Positions 7,903-15,749 of a DNA stretch of 44,476 nt are shown here, piece after piece. The stretch is from positions 1-44,476 of the forward strand of contig NZ_CAJULS010000006.1 of the NCBI RefSeq assembly GCF_910587525.1. The letters run 5' to 3'. The DNA is from an uncultured Oscillibacter sp. (lineage in GTDB: Bacteria > Bacillota > Clostridia > Oscillospirales > Oscillospiraceae). The position numbers and the translations under genes are program-made. The notes under the pieces were generated by a model. The model was not told the DNA's origin, made no database searches, and was given only the letters and a program-made list of their open reading frames with translations. How positions within the stretch are numbered: the first letter of the stretch is position 1; each line of letters starts with the position of its first letter.

Positions 7903-8534
7903 AGCCATTCAACCGTTTGTTTGTCTTCATTTATTATGTGGCGGGGTTTGTGGCTGACATCCTGCACCCAGTCTCTGTAGAGGGGATGGAGCGGCTTCCC
8001 CAACGCGGTGCACTGCTGTGTCCCAACCACGCCAGCAACTGGGATCCCATCCTGGTGGCGCTGAAGCTGCCCAGGAACTACCGCCTCCACATTATGGCCA
8101 AGGAGGAGCTGTTCAAAAATCCGCTGCTGGGTTGGCTGCTGCGGAAGGTGGGGGCTTTCCCCGTCAGCCGGGGGAACAACGATATCAATACTGTGCGGAC
8201 TGCTATGCAGGCCATTAAGGACGGCGACAATCTGCTGATTTTCCCGGAGGGGACCGTGGTCCGCAATGGCGTGGGGTACATAGATGGTCTGCCGGCCCAC
8301 GCCAAGGCGGGCGTGGCGATGATCGGCGTGCGGACCGGCGCGGTGCTGGTGCCTGTCTTTGTGGACGGGGAGAAGAGGCTGTTCCGCCGCACCCGCATTA
8401 TCTTCGGTGAGCCCTATGTGCCCCATTACACCGGGCGGCGGGGTACGTCTGAGGAGATGCAGAAGATCGCGGACGATATCCTGGCGGCGGCTTACGCTCT
8501 GGGCGGCCAGTCCGTAGGGGGAGAGCCGCTGTGA
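7899..8534 (+). CDS. plsC: 1-acyl-sn-glycerol-3-phosphate acyltransferase
   Basis: PlsC acylates lysophosphatidic acid to phosphatidic acid at the membrane, the step after PlsY. The 211-residue product has an N-terminal hydrophobic segment (about residues 6-20), the catalytic HX4D motif in NHASNWDP (about 44-51), the substrate-binding motif FPEGTVVRNG, and a downstream GVAMIGVRTGAVLVPV block. The start overlaps the cmk stop (ATGA) and the stop overlaps the GTG start of ispH-rpsA. Confidence 0.94.
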   Translation: MKPFNRLFVFIYYVAGFVADILHPVSVEGMERLPQRGALLCPNHASNWDPILVALKLPRNYRLHIMAKEELFKNPLLGWLLRKVGAFPVSRGNNDINTVRTAMQAIKDGDNLLIFPEGTVVRNGVGYIDGLPAHAKAGVAMIGVRTGAVLVPVFVDGEKRLFRRTRIIFGEPYVPHYTGRRGTSEEMQKIADDILAAAYALGGQSVGGEPL

Positions 8535-10495
8535 ATGAGGTGCTGCTGGCACAGAGTGCCGGATTCTGCTACGGCGTGCGCCGGGCGGTGGAGCTGGCGG
8601 AGAAGACCGCCGCTGAGACCGGCGGCTGCTGGATGCTGGGGGATCTAATCCATAACGCCCATGTGGTGGAGGATCTGACACGGAAAGGCGTCCGGAAAAC
8701 TGGCGACCCGTCGTCACTGGGGCCCGGGGACACGGTGGTTATTCGCTCTCACGGGGAGCGGAAGAGCGTGTTGGACGATCTGGAGGCCAGGGGAGTGCGC
8801 TGTGTGAATGCCACGTGCCCCAACGTGGTGCGTATCCAGCGTCTAGTGGCCCAGGCTGAGACGGAGGGCCGCCGGACAGTGGTCATTGGTGATCCGGGAC
8901 ACCCTGAGGTGGCGGGCGTGGCCAGCTGGTGCCGGAAGCCCCTGGTGTTTGACGGGCCGGAGGCCGTTCGCCGCTGGCTGGGCAGCGCTTCCGAAAACCG
9001 GGAGATCCCCCTGACGGTAGCGGCTCAAACCACCTGTATTCGTGAACTTTTTGAAACTTCTTGGAAAATCATAAAAAAAGAGTGTACAAACGCGAAAATA
9101 TTTGATACAATATGCAATGCTACGCACAAGCGTCAGTCTGAGGCGGTGGAAATCGCCGCCCGGGTGGACGTGATGGTCGTGGTGGGAGACCGTAAAAGCG
9201 CCAACACCAAACATTTGACCGAAATTTGCAAAGAGAGATGTCCCCGCGTCCTCCAGATTGAGGGGGCGGACGAGCTCTCGCCGGATTTGTTCGATGGTTG
9301 TTCTGTTGCGGGCCTTACGGCCGGAGCCTCCACGCCAGCGGGCATTATTAAGGAGGTATATGCAACGATGAGCGAAGAAATCAAAGCGGCCGAGGGCAAA
9401 GAGGAGTCCTTCGAGGAATTACTGAATCAGTCTTTCAAAACTTTAGATACAGGAGAGAAAGTAACTGGCATTGTCACGGCCATCACGCCGACTGAGGTGC
9501 AGGTGGATGTGGGCGCCAAGCAGGCCGCCTACATCAAGTTCAGCGAACTGAGCGACGACCCTAATGCCAAGCCTGAGGACATTGTCAAGGTGGGCGACGA
9601 GATTGAGACTTACATCGTCCGCGTCAATGACGTAGAGGGCTACGCCGAACTGAGCAAAAAGCGTCTGGACGCTGTCAAGGTGTGGGAGAACATCGAGACC
9701 GCCGTCGAGGAAAAGACTGTGCTTGAGGGTACTGTCACCGAGGAGAACAAGGGCGGCATCGTGGTCTCTGTCAAGGGTGTGCGGGTATTTGTCCCCGCCT
9801 CTCAGAGCGGACAGCCCCGCGGCGCGGATCTGAGCGCCATGGTCAAGCAGAAGGTGCAGCTGCGTGTCACGGAGGTCAACCGTGCCCGCCGCCGGGTGGT
9901 TGGCTCCATCCGGGCTGTCACCGATGAGGCCCGCAGGGCCGCTCAGGAAGAGGTTTGGGCCAATATTGAGGAGGGCAAGCGTTATTCCGGCACTGTGAAG
10001 TCCATGACCAGCTATGGCGTGTTTGTGGATATCGGCGGCGTGGACGGCATGGTACATATCTCCGAGCTGAGCTGGAGCCGTATCAAGACCCCCGCCGAGG
10101 TGTGCAAGGTCGGCGATCCCATGGAGGTGTACGTCATCTCCTTCGACGCGGAAAAGCGGAAGATCTCTTTGGGTGTCAAGGACCACAGCGTCAATCCCTG
10201 GCAGGTCTTTATGGACAAGTACGCTGTTGGCGATGTGGCCACCGTCCGCATTGTCAAGCTGATGAGCTTTGGCGCCTTTGCCGAGGTGGTGCCCGGTGTG
10301 GACGGCCTGATCCACATTTCCCAGATCGCGGACCGCCGCATTGAGAAGCCGGAGGACGTACTGTCTGAGAACCAGACCGTGGATGTGAAGATCACTGCCA
10401 TCGACGAGGAGAAGCAGAAGATCTCTCTGTCCATCCGCGCTTTGCTGACCCCTGCTGTGGAAGAGACTGATGAACCTGCGGAGATCGAGGAGTAA
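8531..10495 (+). CDS. ispH: bifunctional HMBPP reductase (IspH) / ribosomal protein S1 fusion
   Basis: A 654-residue fusion. Residues 1-279 are IspH, the [4Fe-4S] enzyme that makes IPP and DMAPP in the last MEP pathway step. The three cluster Cys are C13 (GFCYGV), C96 (ATCPNV) and C195 (TICNAT). Residues 280-654 carry four S1 RNA-binding domains, roughly 305-375, 388-455, 471-541 and 557-628; domains 3 and 4 are most canonical, with GVFVDIGGVDGMVHISEL and GLIHISQI. Fusions of this kind are known in Clostridia. The GTG start overlaps plsC. A ribosome binding site and ATG lie exactly at the junction (9350-9370), so a free S1 protein may also be made. Confidence 0.96.
   Translation: MNEVLLAQSAGFCYGVRRAVELAEKTAAETGGCWMLGDLIHNAHVVEDLTRKGVRKTGDPSSLGPGDTVVIRSHGERKSVLDDLEARGVRCVNATCPNVVRIQRLVAQAETEGRRTVVIGDPGHPEVAGVASWCRKPLVFDGPEAVRRWLGSASENREIPLTVAAQTTCIRELFETSWKIIKKECTNAKIFDTICNATHKRQSEAVEIAARVDVMVVVGDRKSANTKHLTEICKERCPRVLQIEGADELSPDLFDGCSVAGLTAGASTPAGIIKEVYATMSEEIKAAEGKEESFEELLNQSFKTLDTGEKVTGIVTAITPTEVQVDVGAKQAAYIKFSELSDDPNAKPEDIVKVGDEIETYIVRVNDVEGYAELSKKRLDAVKVWENIETAVEEKTVLEGTVTEENKGGIVVSVKGVRVFVPASQSGQPRGADLSAMVKQKVQLRVTEVNRARRRVVGSIRAVTDEARRAAQEEVWANIEEGKRYSGTVKSMTSYGVFVDIGGVDGMVHISELSWSRIKTPAEVCKVGDPMEVYVISFDAEKRKISLGVKDHSVNPWQVFMDKYAVGDVATVRIVKLMSFGAFAEVVPGVDGLIHISQIADRRIEKPEDVLSENQTVDVKITAIDEEKQKISLSIRALLTPAVEETDEPAEIEE
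9083..9111 (+). promoter_or_regulatory. possible internal promoter for the S1 half
   Basis: TGTACA (9083-9088), 17-bp spacer, and TACAAT (9106-9111) with an upstream TG (9103-9104) resemble an extended -10 promoter. They lie in an A/T-rich island within an otherwise GC-rich gene that uses codons such as ATA and ACA, rare nearby. The island encodes conserved IspH residues, so part of the similarity may be coincidence. Confidence 0.4.
9350..9370 (+). promoter_or_regulatory. internal ribosome binding site and start codon at the IspH/S1 junction
   Basis: AAGGAGG (9350-9356) lies 11 bases upstream of an in-frame ATG at 9368 (codon 280), exactly where the IspH domain ends. Starting there would give a 375-residue protein of four S1 domains. 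Spacing is slightly long but usable. Confidence 0.55.
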
Positions 10496-10508
10496 GAAAA
10501 CCGCATTG

Positions 10509-10539
10509 GAGAGGCAGGCCAAAGGTCTGCCTCTCTTTA
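10509..10539 (+). terminator. terminator after ispH-rpsA
   Basis: GAGAGGCAG (10509-10517) pairs with CTGCCTCTC (10527-10535), followed by a short T run (TTTAT). The weak U tract may allow some read-through. Confidence 0.7.
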
Positions 10540-10573
10540 TATGAAAAAATTTGTGATTTTTTTGACATCTTCA

Positions 10574-10602
10574 TTGCAATCATGGGGACGGTATGGTATA
10601 AT
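10574..10602 (+). promoter_or_regulatory. extended -10 sigma-A promoter of the CoA-transferase gene
   Basis: TTGCAA (10574-10579), 17-bp spacer and TATAAT (10597-10602) with TGG immediately upstream of the -10. A TTGACA at 10562 is too far away (29 bp) to be the -35 element. Confidence 0.8.
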
Positions 10603-10608
10603 TTTGTC

Positions 10609-10740
10609 TTGTGAAAAGTGTGACAATCACGGCGGCCAATCTTTCCGAGCTGCCCGCCATGGCTGTGGTTGTTCTCTGAAGCGATCTGAGCGGGAGCATA
10701 CCCGCTTGGCTATAGAAAAGGGAATACAGGAGGAACAACA
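10609..10740 (+). other. about 130-nt leader of the CoA-transferase mRNA
   Basis: Untranslated region between the promoter and the ATG at 10741, with AGGAGG at 10728-10733. It contains two possible small hairpins, GGCGG...CCGCC around 10631-10660 and AGCGGG-AGCATA-CCCGCT around 10688-10706. No known riboswitch was recognised. A small ORF in it (from 10541) has no ribosome binding site and is not supported. Confidence 0.4.
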
Positions 10741-12087
10741 ATGAGCTATCAGGACGAGTATAAACAGAAGCTGACCTCTGCCGGCGAGGCGGTAAAGGTG
10801 GTCAAGTCCGGTGACTGGCTGGATTACGGCTGGAGCGTCTGCTCTCCCATCGCGCTGGACAAGGCCCTGGCGCAGCGGATGAACGAGCTGACGGATGTGA
10901 AGATCCGGGGCGGAATCCTGACCCACCAGCCCGCAATTTTTGATGTGCCGGATGCCGCCAGCCACTTCACCTGGAATTCCTGGCATATGAGCGGCATTGA
11001 GCGCAAGGCTGTCAGCGCGGGATTCGCCTTTTACATCCCCCTGCGCTATTCTGAGCTGCCGGGGTACTATACCAACTGTATCCAGTCTCTGGATGTGGCT
11101 ATGTTTCAGGTCGCGCCAATGGATAAACACGGCTGGTTTAACTTCGGCCCTGGCGGGTCCCACCTGAAAGCCGTCTGTGAATGTGCCAAGACCATCATTG
11201 TGGAAATTAACGAGAATATGCCGGTGTGCCTTGGCGGCTATGACAACTGTATCCATATCAGTGATGTGGATATGATCGTGGAAGGAGAGAATCCTCCCAT
11301 GGATATTCTGGGCGGCGGCGGAGCCGCCTCCGAGGTGGATCTGGCGGTGGCCCGGCTGGTTGTTCCGGAAATTCCCAACGGTGCCTGCCTTCAGCTGGGC
11401 ATCGGCGCAATGCCAAATGCCATCGGCAAGATGGTGGCAGAGTCTGACCTGCGAGATTTGGGCGTACATACGGAGATGTATGTGGACGCCTTTGTGGATA
11501 TGTCCGAGGCGGGACGCATCACCGGCATGCGCAAGCCCTTTGACCGGGGCCGCCAGACCTACGCCTTTGCCGCAGGCTCTCAAAAGCTGTATGATTTCCT
11601 GGACAACAATCCGGAGTGCATGGCTGCGCCGGTGAGCTATGTCAACGATATCGCCCGGGTGTCCCAGATTGAGAACTTTATCTCCATCAACGGCGCCGTA
11701 GATATTGATCTCTTCGGCCAGGTGTCCTCCGAGTCCTCCGGTACCCGCCATATCTCCGGCGCCGGCGGCCAGCAGGACTTTGTCATGGGCGCATACCTGG
11801 CCAAGGGCGGCAAGAGCTTTATCTGCTGCTCATCCTCCTACATGGATAAAAAGAGCGGCCATTTGAAGTCCCGGATCCGGCCGACACTGCTGGAAGGCTC
11901 CATTGTGACTGCTACCCGTACAAACCTTCACTATCTGGTGACGGAGTACGGCAAGTTCAACGTCAAGGGCAAATCTGCCTGGGAGCGGGCTGAGGGCATC
12001 ATCGGCATTGCCCATCCCCAGTTCCGGGAGGAGCTGATCGCTGAGGCGGAGAAGATGCATATTTGGCGGCGCTCCAACAAGCGGTAA
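10741..12087 (+). CDS. but: butyryl-CoA:acetate CoA-transferase (acetyl-CoA hydrolase/transferase family)
   Basis: Transfers CoA between acyl-CoA and acetate; in butyrate producers it makes butyrate from butyryl-CoA. The 448-residue product closely resembles But proteins: an N-terminus with EEYKQKL-like start and AVKVVKSGDWLDYGW, MDKHGWFNFGPGGSH in the middle, and the catalytic region GQVSSESSGTRHISGAGGQ with the likely active-site Glu in SSES. The related enzyme 4-hydroxybutyrate CoA-transferase (AbfT/Cat2) has the same fold, so the exact substrate is less certain than the family. It is monocistronic, with its own strong promoter and terminator, fitting a highly expressed fermentation enzyme. 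Confidence 0.85.
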   Translation: MSYQDEYKQKLTSAGEAVKVVKSGDWLDYGWSVCSPIALDKALAQRMNELTDVKIRGGILTHQPAIFDVPDAASHFTWNSWHMSGIERKAVSAGFAFYIPLRYSELPGYYTNCIQSLDVAMFQVAPMDKHGWFNFGPGGSHLKAVCECAKTIIVEINENMPVCLGGYDNCIHISDVDMIVEGENPPMDILGGGGAASEVDLAVARLVVPEIPNGACLQLGIGAMPNAIGKMVAESDLRDLGVHTEMYVDAFVDMSEAGRITGMRKPFDRGRQTYAFAAGSQKLYDFLDNNPECMAAPVSYVNDIARVSQIENFISINGAVDIDLFGQVSSESSGTRHISGAGGQQDFVMGAYLAKGGKSFICCSSSYMDKKSGHLKSRIRPTLLEGSIVTATRTNLHYLVTEYGKFNVKGKSAWERAEGIIGIAHPQFREELIAEAEKMHIWRRSNKR

Positions 12088-12097
12088 ATCATCATTC

Positions 12098-12135
12098 AAA
12101 ATGGCGGACAGTTTTTGACTGTCCGCCATTTTTTG
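12098..12135 (+). terminator. strong terminator of the CoA-transferase gene
   Basis: A 14-bp perfect stem, AAATGGCGGACAGT (12098-12111/12) with ACTGTCCGCCATTT, has a 5-nt loop and is followed by a T run. Confidence 0.95.
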
Positions 12136-12177
12136 CAGCATTCTTGAAAAATTATCTGTAATTTTTTGAAAAAGTGC

Positions 12178-12206
12178 TTGTAAATATAGGAAAAGGAGGA
12201 TATAAT
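12178..12206 (+). promoter_or_regulatory. sigma-A promoter of carD-ispD-ispF
   Basis: TTGTAA (12178-12183), 17-bp spacer and TATAAT (12201-12206). The decamer AAATATAGGA occurs at 12182-12191 and again at 12223-12232, flanking the -10 box. The 5' leader is about 90 nt. Confidence 0.75.
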
Positions 12207-12301
12207 AAAGATATCATATAGAAAATATAGGAATATAGAGATGGCGCATCAGCGAGTACCAAGCACCACAATGAACCGATGAAAAAGGGGAGGGGCTTGC
12301 C

Positions 12302-12793
12302 ATGTTCAGGATCGGGGATCTCGTCGCGCACCCAATGCACGGGGCCGGCGTCATAGACGCCATTGTCCGGGAGAAGGTAGCAGGAAGTACGGAAGAGTAT
12401 TATGTGTTTAAAATGCCTGTGGGCGGGCTGCTGCTGAAGATCCCGGTGTCCAACAGCGGGACCATCGGCCTTCGCGCCATCATCACACCGGAGGAGGCAG
12501 AGGCGCTCATTGCGTCCATGCCTGCTTTGAAAGTGGAGAGCAGCGCCAATTGGAACAAACGATACCAGGAGAATCTGCATCGCCTCAAGAGCGGCGATCT
12601 GCGGGAGGTGGCCCGGGTGGTCAAGGGCCTGATGACCAGGGATACCCGACGGGGGCTGTCCACCGGGGAGCGGAAGATGCTCCAGACCGCCAAGCGGATT
12701 CTGATTTCGGAGATTGTTTTGACAGAGCAGGCAGACTACGAGATCGTGGAGGCCCGAGTTGACTGCGCTATGACCCAGGAGGCCGCCGTGTGA
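12302..12793 (+). CDS. CarD family transcriptional regulator
   Basis: The 163-residue product starts with the CarD/CdnL RNA-polymerase-interacting domain: MFRIGDLVAHPMHGAGVIDAI and the following EYYVFKMPVGGLLLKIPV (residues 1-60). Residues 80-150 form the helical DNA-binding half, with NWNKRYQENLHRLKSGDL and TGERKMLQTAKRILISEI. CarD proteins stabilise open promoter complexes, notably at rRNA promoters. The ATG at 12302 follows GGGGAGGGG. The carD-ispD-ispF order is common in Firmicutes. It has its own promoter and a leader of about 90 nt. Confidence 0.93.
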   Translation: MFRIGDLVAHPMHGAGVIDAIVREKVAGSTEEYYVFKMPVGGLLLKIPVSNSGTIGLRAIITPEEAEALIASMPALKVESSANWNKRYQENLHRLKSGDLREVARVVKGLMTRDTRRGLSTGERKMLQTAKRILISEIVLTEQADYEIVEARVDCAMTQEAAV

Positions 12794-12832
12794 CCGGCGG
12801 CCGCAGTTGCATATGGAAGCGCCGGAGGGTGC

Positions 12833-13576
12833 ATGGAGGCCAATATGTTTTCTTTTCTCCGCAAGATCAAAGACACGAACCGCCCGCGCTGCACCGCTCT
12901 GGTGGCTGCCGCAGGTGCTTCCAGCCGCATGGGGGGCGTGAACAAGCTGCTGGAACCCCTGGAAGGTGTGCCGGTGCTGGTGCGGACTCTGACCGCGCTC
13001 CAATTGGCGGAGGAGATTGATGAGATCGTGGTGGCCGCCCGGGAGGAGGAACTGGTGGAGATATCTCACCTGTGTCATACATATGGCATTGACAAGTGTG
13101 CCAAGGTGGTGCGGGGTGGTGAGAGCCGCGTCCACTCCGTACTGCTAGCGGCCCTGGAGGCCTCTCCGGAGTCGGCATTGCTGGCCGTACAGGACGGTGC
13201 CCGCCCGCTGGTGACGCCGGAGCTGATCGGCCGCGTGGTCAGCGCTGCTGCCCGCTGCGGTGCTGCGGCGCCTGCCGTGGCACTGAAAGACACCGTCAAA
13301 GCTGTCCGGGAAGACGGCGCTGTGGAGCAGACTCTGGAACGGGATGTCCTCCGGGCTGTTCAGACACCCCAGGTGTTTGAGGCCAGTATTTTGAAAGCGG
13401 CTCTCCAGTCGGCACTGGAGAGCGGCACTCCTGTTACCGACGACTGCTCCGCTGTGGAGCGGCTGGGCAAAGTGGTATTTTTGGTGGAGGGCGAGGAGGA
13501 AAATCTGAAGATTACCACTCCGGTAGATCTGATCCTGGCGGAGGCCATTTTGCAGGCCCGGGAGGAAGGACGATGA
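12833..13576 (+). CDS. ispD: 2-C-methyl-D-erythritol 4-phosphate cytidylyltransferase
   Basis: IspD makes CDP-ME from MEP and CTP in isoprenoid synthesis. The 247-residue product has the nucleotide-binding motif AAAGASSRMGG (about 26-36), VQDGARPLVTPELI and the C-terminal KITTPVDLILAEAIL. The family usually begins near the sheet before AAAGASSRM, so the first 15 residues are an extension. Two starts are possible: ATG 12833 (GGAGG at 12824) and ATG 12845 (GGAGG at 12835). The stop overlaps the ispF start (ATGA). Confidence 0.95.
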   Translation: MEANMFSFLRKIKDTNRPRCTALVAAAGASSRMGGVNKLLEPLEGVPVLVRTLTALQLAEEIDEIVVAAREEELVEISHLCHTYGIDKCAKVVRGGESRVHSVLLAALEASPESALLAVQDGARPLVTPELIGRVVSAAARCGAAAPAVALKDTVKAVREDGAVEQTLERDVLRAVQTPQVFEASILKAALQSALESGTPVTDDCSAVERLGKVVFLVEGEEENLKITTPVDLILAEAILQAREEGR

Positions 13577-14058
13577 TGAACCTGCGCATTGGTCATGGGT
13601 ATGACGTTCACCGGCTGGTGGAGGGACGGGCGTTGATTTTGGGCGGTGTGGAGATCCCTTGGGAGCGGGGGCTCCTGGGTCACTCCGATGCCGACGTGCT
13701 GGTTCATGCCGTCATGGACGCCTTGTCCGGGGCCGCCCGGCTGGGAGATATCGGGCAGTTGTTTCCGGACACAGACCCGGCCTACGCCGGGATCTCCAGT
13801 CTGAAACTGCTGGCTGAGGTAGGACGGTTGCTGGCAGAGCAGGGCTATGCGGTGGTGAACATTGATGCCACACTTTTGGCCCAGGCACCAAAGATTGCCC
13901 CTTACAAGGGGCAGATGACAGAGAATATTGCCAAAGCGCTGAGGATTGAACCGGAGCGGGTCAATGTAAAGGCCACCACTGAGGAGGGATTGGGTTTTAC
14001 CGGGGATGGCTCCGGCATGGCAGCTTACGCCGTGGCACTTTTAGAGGGCCCGGGATAA
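13573..14058 (+). CDS. ispF: 2-C-methyl-D-erythritol 2,4-cyclodiphosphate synthase
   Basis: IspF cyclises CDP-ME 2-phosphate to MEcPP. The 161-residue product has the metal-binding motif GYDVHRL (His near residue 13), GHSDADVLVHAVMDAL with a second metal His, and TTEEGLGFTGDGSG at the C-terminus. Length is standard. A second ATG follows directly (13576), so the start is 13573 or 13576. With ispD and the ispH fusion, three MEP pathway genes are in this window. Confidence 0.97.
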   Translation: MMNLRIGHGYDVHRLVEGRALILGGVEIPWERGLLGHSDADVLVHAVMDALSGAARLGDIGQLFPDTDPAYAGISSLKLLAEVGRLLAEQGYAVVNIDATLLAQAPKIAPYKGQMTENIAKALRIEPERVNVKATTEEGLGFTGDGSGMAAYAVALLEGPG

Positions 14059-14100
14059 GGGGCAGTCCCGCGGAAACCGGATATCTGCGAAATGAACGAA

Positions 14101-14129
14101 AGGGCTCTGCCACCGGCGGAGCCTTTTTT
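14101..14129 (+). terminator. terminator of carD-ispD-ispF
   Basis: GGCTCTGCC (14103-14111), a 3-nt loop and GGCGGAGCC (14115-14123) form a stem with one G-U pair, followed by six T. Confidence 0.9.
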
Positions 14130-14181
14130 GACGCACCTTTCTTCTATCCGTCCATAGAATGGGTAGAGAGGAGGAGTGCCT

Positions 14182-14433
14182 GTGGATCACTATCTGATTA
14201 TCGCACGGTCTGTCACCTATGCGCAGCGGATGCAGCGGGCGCTGGCACGGGCGGGCATCCGCTGCCAGATTTTCCGCGCCCCCCGGGATCTGACAGAATT
14301 GGGCTGTGCCTATGCCGTGCGTGTGACAGTCAGCGGCCTGACGGACGCGTTAACGGCCCTTCACAGGGAATCATTGGACCCTGTTCAAATATTTTTGTAC
14401 CAACGAGGACTGTACCGGGAGGTGGGGAGATGA
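14182..14433 (+). CDS. DUF3343 putative Se/S carrier-like protein
   Basis: A small protein of 83 residues from GTG 14182, preceded by AGGAG at 14172-14176; an in-frame GTG at 14176 is the alternative. It matches the DUF3343 family (called putative Se/S carrier-like): a short alpha/beta fold beginning HYLIIARSVTYAQRMQRAL, with Cys in GIRCQIF and LGCAYAV. The family has no biochemical proof of function. Its stop overlaps the start of the cysteine desulfurase-like gene (ATGA), supporting a shared role in sulfur or selenium transfer. Confidence 0.8.
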   Translation: MDHYLIIARSVTYAQRMQRALARAGIRCQIFRAPRDLTELGCAYAVRVTVSGLTDALTALHRESLDPVQIFLYQRGLYREVGR

Positions 14434-15554
14434 TCTATCTCGACAGCGCCGCCACTACCTTCCAAAAGCCCTCCGCCGTGGAGGCGGCCATGGTGGAGGC
14501 CCTGCGCGCCATGAGCTCCCCAGGGCGGGGAGGATACCCTGCCGCCATGGCGGCTGCCGAGGCTGCCTTTGACTGCCGGAGTGAACTGGCGGAGCTGTTT
14601 GGCCTGGATAACCCGGAGCAGGTGGCCTTCACCTTCAACGCTACCCACGGGCTGAATATTGCCATCAAGACCCTGGTGCCCCCCGGAGGACGGGTAGTGA
14701 TCTCCGGTTACGAGCATAACGCCGTCACCCGTCCACTGGCGGCTTTGGAGGCGGACGTGAGGATCGCAGAAGCACCACTGTTTCAGCCGGAGGCGGTGTC
14801 AGATGCGTTTGCCAAGCTGGTGGACGGAGGCGTGGATGCAGTGATCTGCAGTCATGTCTCCAATGTCTTTGGTTTTATCCAGCCCGTTGAGGCTGTGGCG
14901 GTCCTGTGCCGGGCAAGGGGCGTGCCGCTGATCATAGACGACTCCCAGGCCGCCGGTGTACTGCCGTTGAATATGACAGAGCTGGGGGCGGCGTTTGCCG
15001 CCATGCCGGGGCACAAGGGCCTTTACGGTCCCCAGGGTACCGGTGTACTGCTGTGCGGAAAAGGCGTTATGCCCCGCCCTCTGCTGGAGGGCGGCACCGG
15101 AAGTCTTTCCATTCAACAGGAGATGCCGGACTTTTTACCGGACCGTCTGGAGGCAGGCACCCACAATGTGCCCGGCATCGCCGGTCTGCTGGCAGGCGTT
15201 CGGTATGTCCGGCAGAGGGGACTGGAGGCCATCTGCCGCCGGGAGCGTCAACTGGCACAGATGGCGGCGGAGGAGCTACGGGTGCTGCCCGGTGTGACAG
15301 TGTATGCCCGGCCGGATCTTCACGCCCAGGCGGGGGTGCTGTCCTTCACCGCAGAAGGCCGGGAGGCAGAGGCATTGGGGGAGGCTCTGGCGGAACGGGG
15401 AATTGCCGTGCGGGCGGGACTCCACTGCGCACCCCTGGCCCACAGCTCCGCCGGAACGTTGGAGAGCGGTACCGTTCGCCTCAGCTTCTCGGATTTCAAC
15501 ACGCCGGAGGAGGTATCCTGTCTGGTCTCTGCCATGCGGGAGATCCTCTCCTGA
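14430..15554 (+). CDS. aminotransferase class V, cysteine desulfurase family
   Basis: A 374-residue PLP enzyme. It begins with MIYLDSAATTFQKP, typical of the SufS-like branch. The PLP-binding Lys is in MPGHKGLYGPQGTG, and the catalytic Cys loop is RAGLHCAPLAH near the C-terminus. It resembles the EF2568-type desulfurases (TIGR01977) better than the Fe-S cluster enzymes IscS or SufS. Those are sometimes linked to labile-selenium molybdenum hydroxylases, but no such hydroxylase genes lie nearby. The substrate is unproven. Confidence 0.85.
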   Translation: MIYLDSAATTFQKPSAVEAAMVEALRAMSSPGRGGYPAAMAAAEAAFDCRSELAELFGLDNPEQVAFTFNATHGLNIAIKTLVPPGGRVVISGYEHNAVTRPLAALEADVRIAEAPLFQPEAVSDAFAKLVDGGVDAVICSHVSNVFGFIQPVEAVAVLCRARGVPLIIDDSQAAGVLPLNMTELGAAFAAMPGHKGLYGPQGTGVLLCGKGVMPRPLLEGGTGSLSIQQEMPDFLPDRLEAGTHNVPGIAGLLAGVRYVRQRGLEAICRRERQLAQMAAEELRVLPGVTVYARPDLHAQAGVLSFTAEGREAEALGEALAERGIAVRAGLHCAPLAHSSAGTLESGTVRLSFSDFNTPEEVSCLVSAMREILS

Positions 15555-15574
15555 CAAGAAAAAATGACTGCAAA

Positions 15575-15604
15575 TAAAAACCGCCGGCAGGCGGTTTTTA
15601 TTTT
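15575..15604 (+). terminator. terminator of the DUF3343-desulfurase pair
   Basis: TAAAAACCGCC (15575-15585), loop GGCA, GGCGGTTTTTA (15590-15600), then four T. Symmetrical, so it could work both ways. Confidence 0.9.
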
Positions 15605-15682
15605 CCAATCCCTTCCGGTGGCGGATTTCCCTGAAAACGCTGGGATTTTCTGAACAGTCCGTGAATTTTTCCCCGGTTTGCC

Positions 15683-15711
15683 TTGCAATCTACCCGCATA
15701 TTTTATATAAT
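15683..15711 (+). promoter_or_regulatory. sigma-A promoter of the cdaA operon
   Basis: TTGCAA (15683-15688), 17-bp spacer, TATAAT (15706-15711). An in-frame TTG at 15711 lies in the -10 box and so cannot be a translation start, which fixes the cdaA start at 15750. Confidence 0.85.
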
Positions 15712-15749
15712 TGAAATATTCATGGCCTGAAAGGGATGATGACCCAACT

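Noticed and set aside
10562..10602. TTGACA at 10562 as -35 of the CoA-transferase promoter
   Set aside because: 29 bp from the TATAAT; TTGCAA at 10574 has the right 17-bp spacing.
10541..10744. 67-codon ORF in the CoA-transferase leader
   Set aside because: It contains the promoter itself, has no ribosome binding site and overlaps the real start.
14124..14168. promoter before the DUF3343 gene (TTGACG ... TAGAAT)
   Set aside because: The spacer is 21 bp, too long; no convincing alternative was found, so the start of this transcript is unknown.
15711..15749. TTG start of cdaA at 15711
   Set aside because: It is part of the -10 box, so it is not transcribed.
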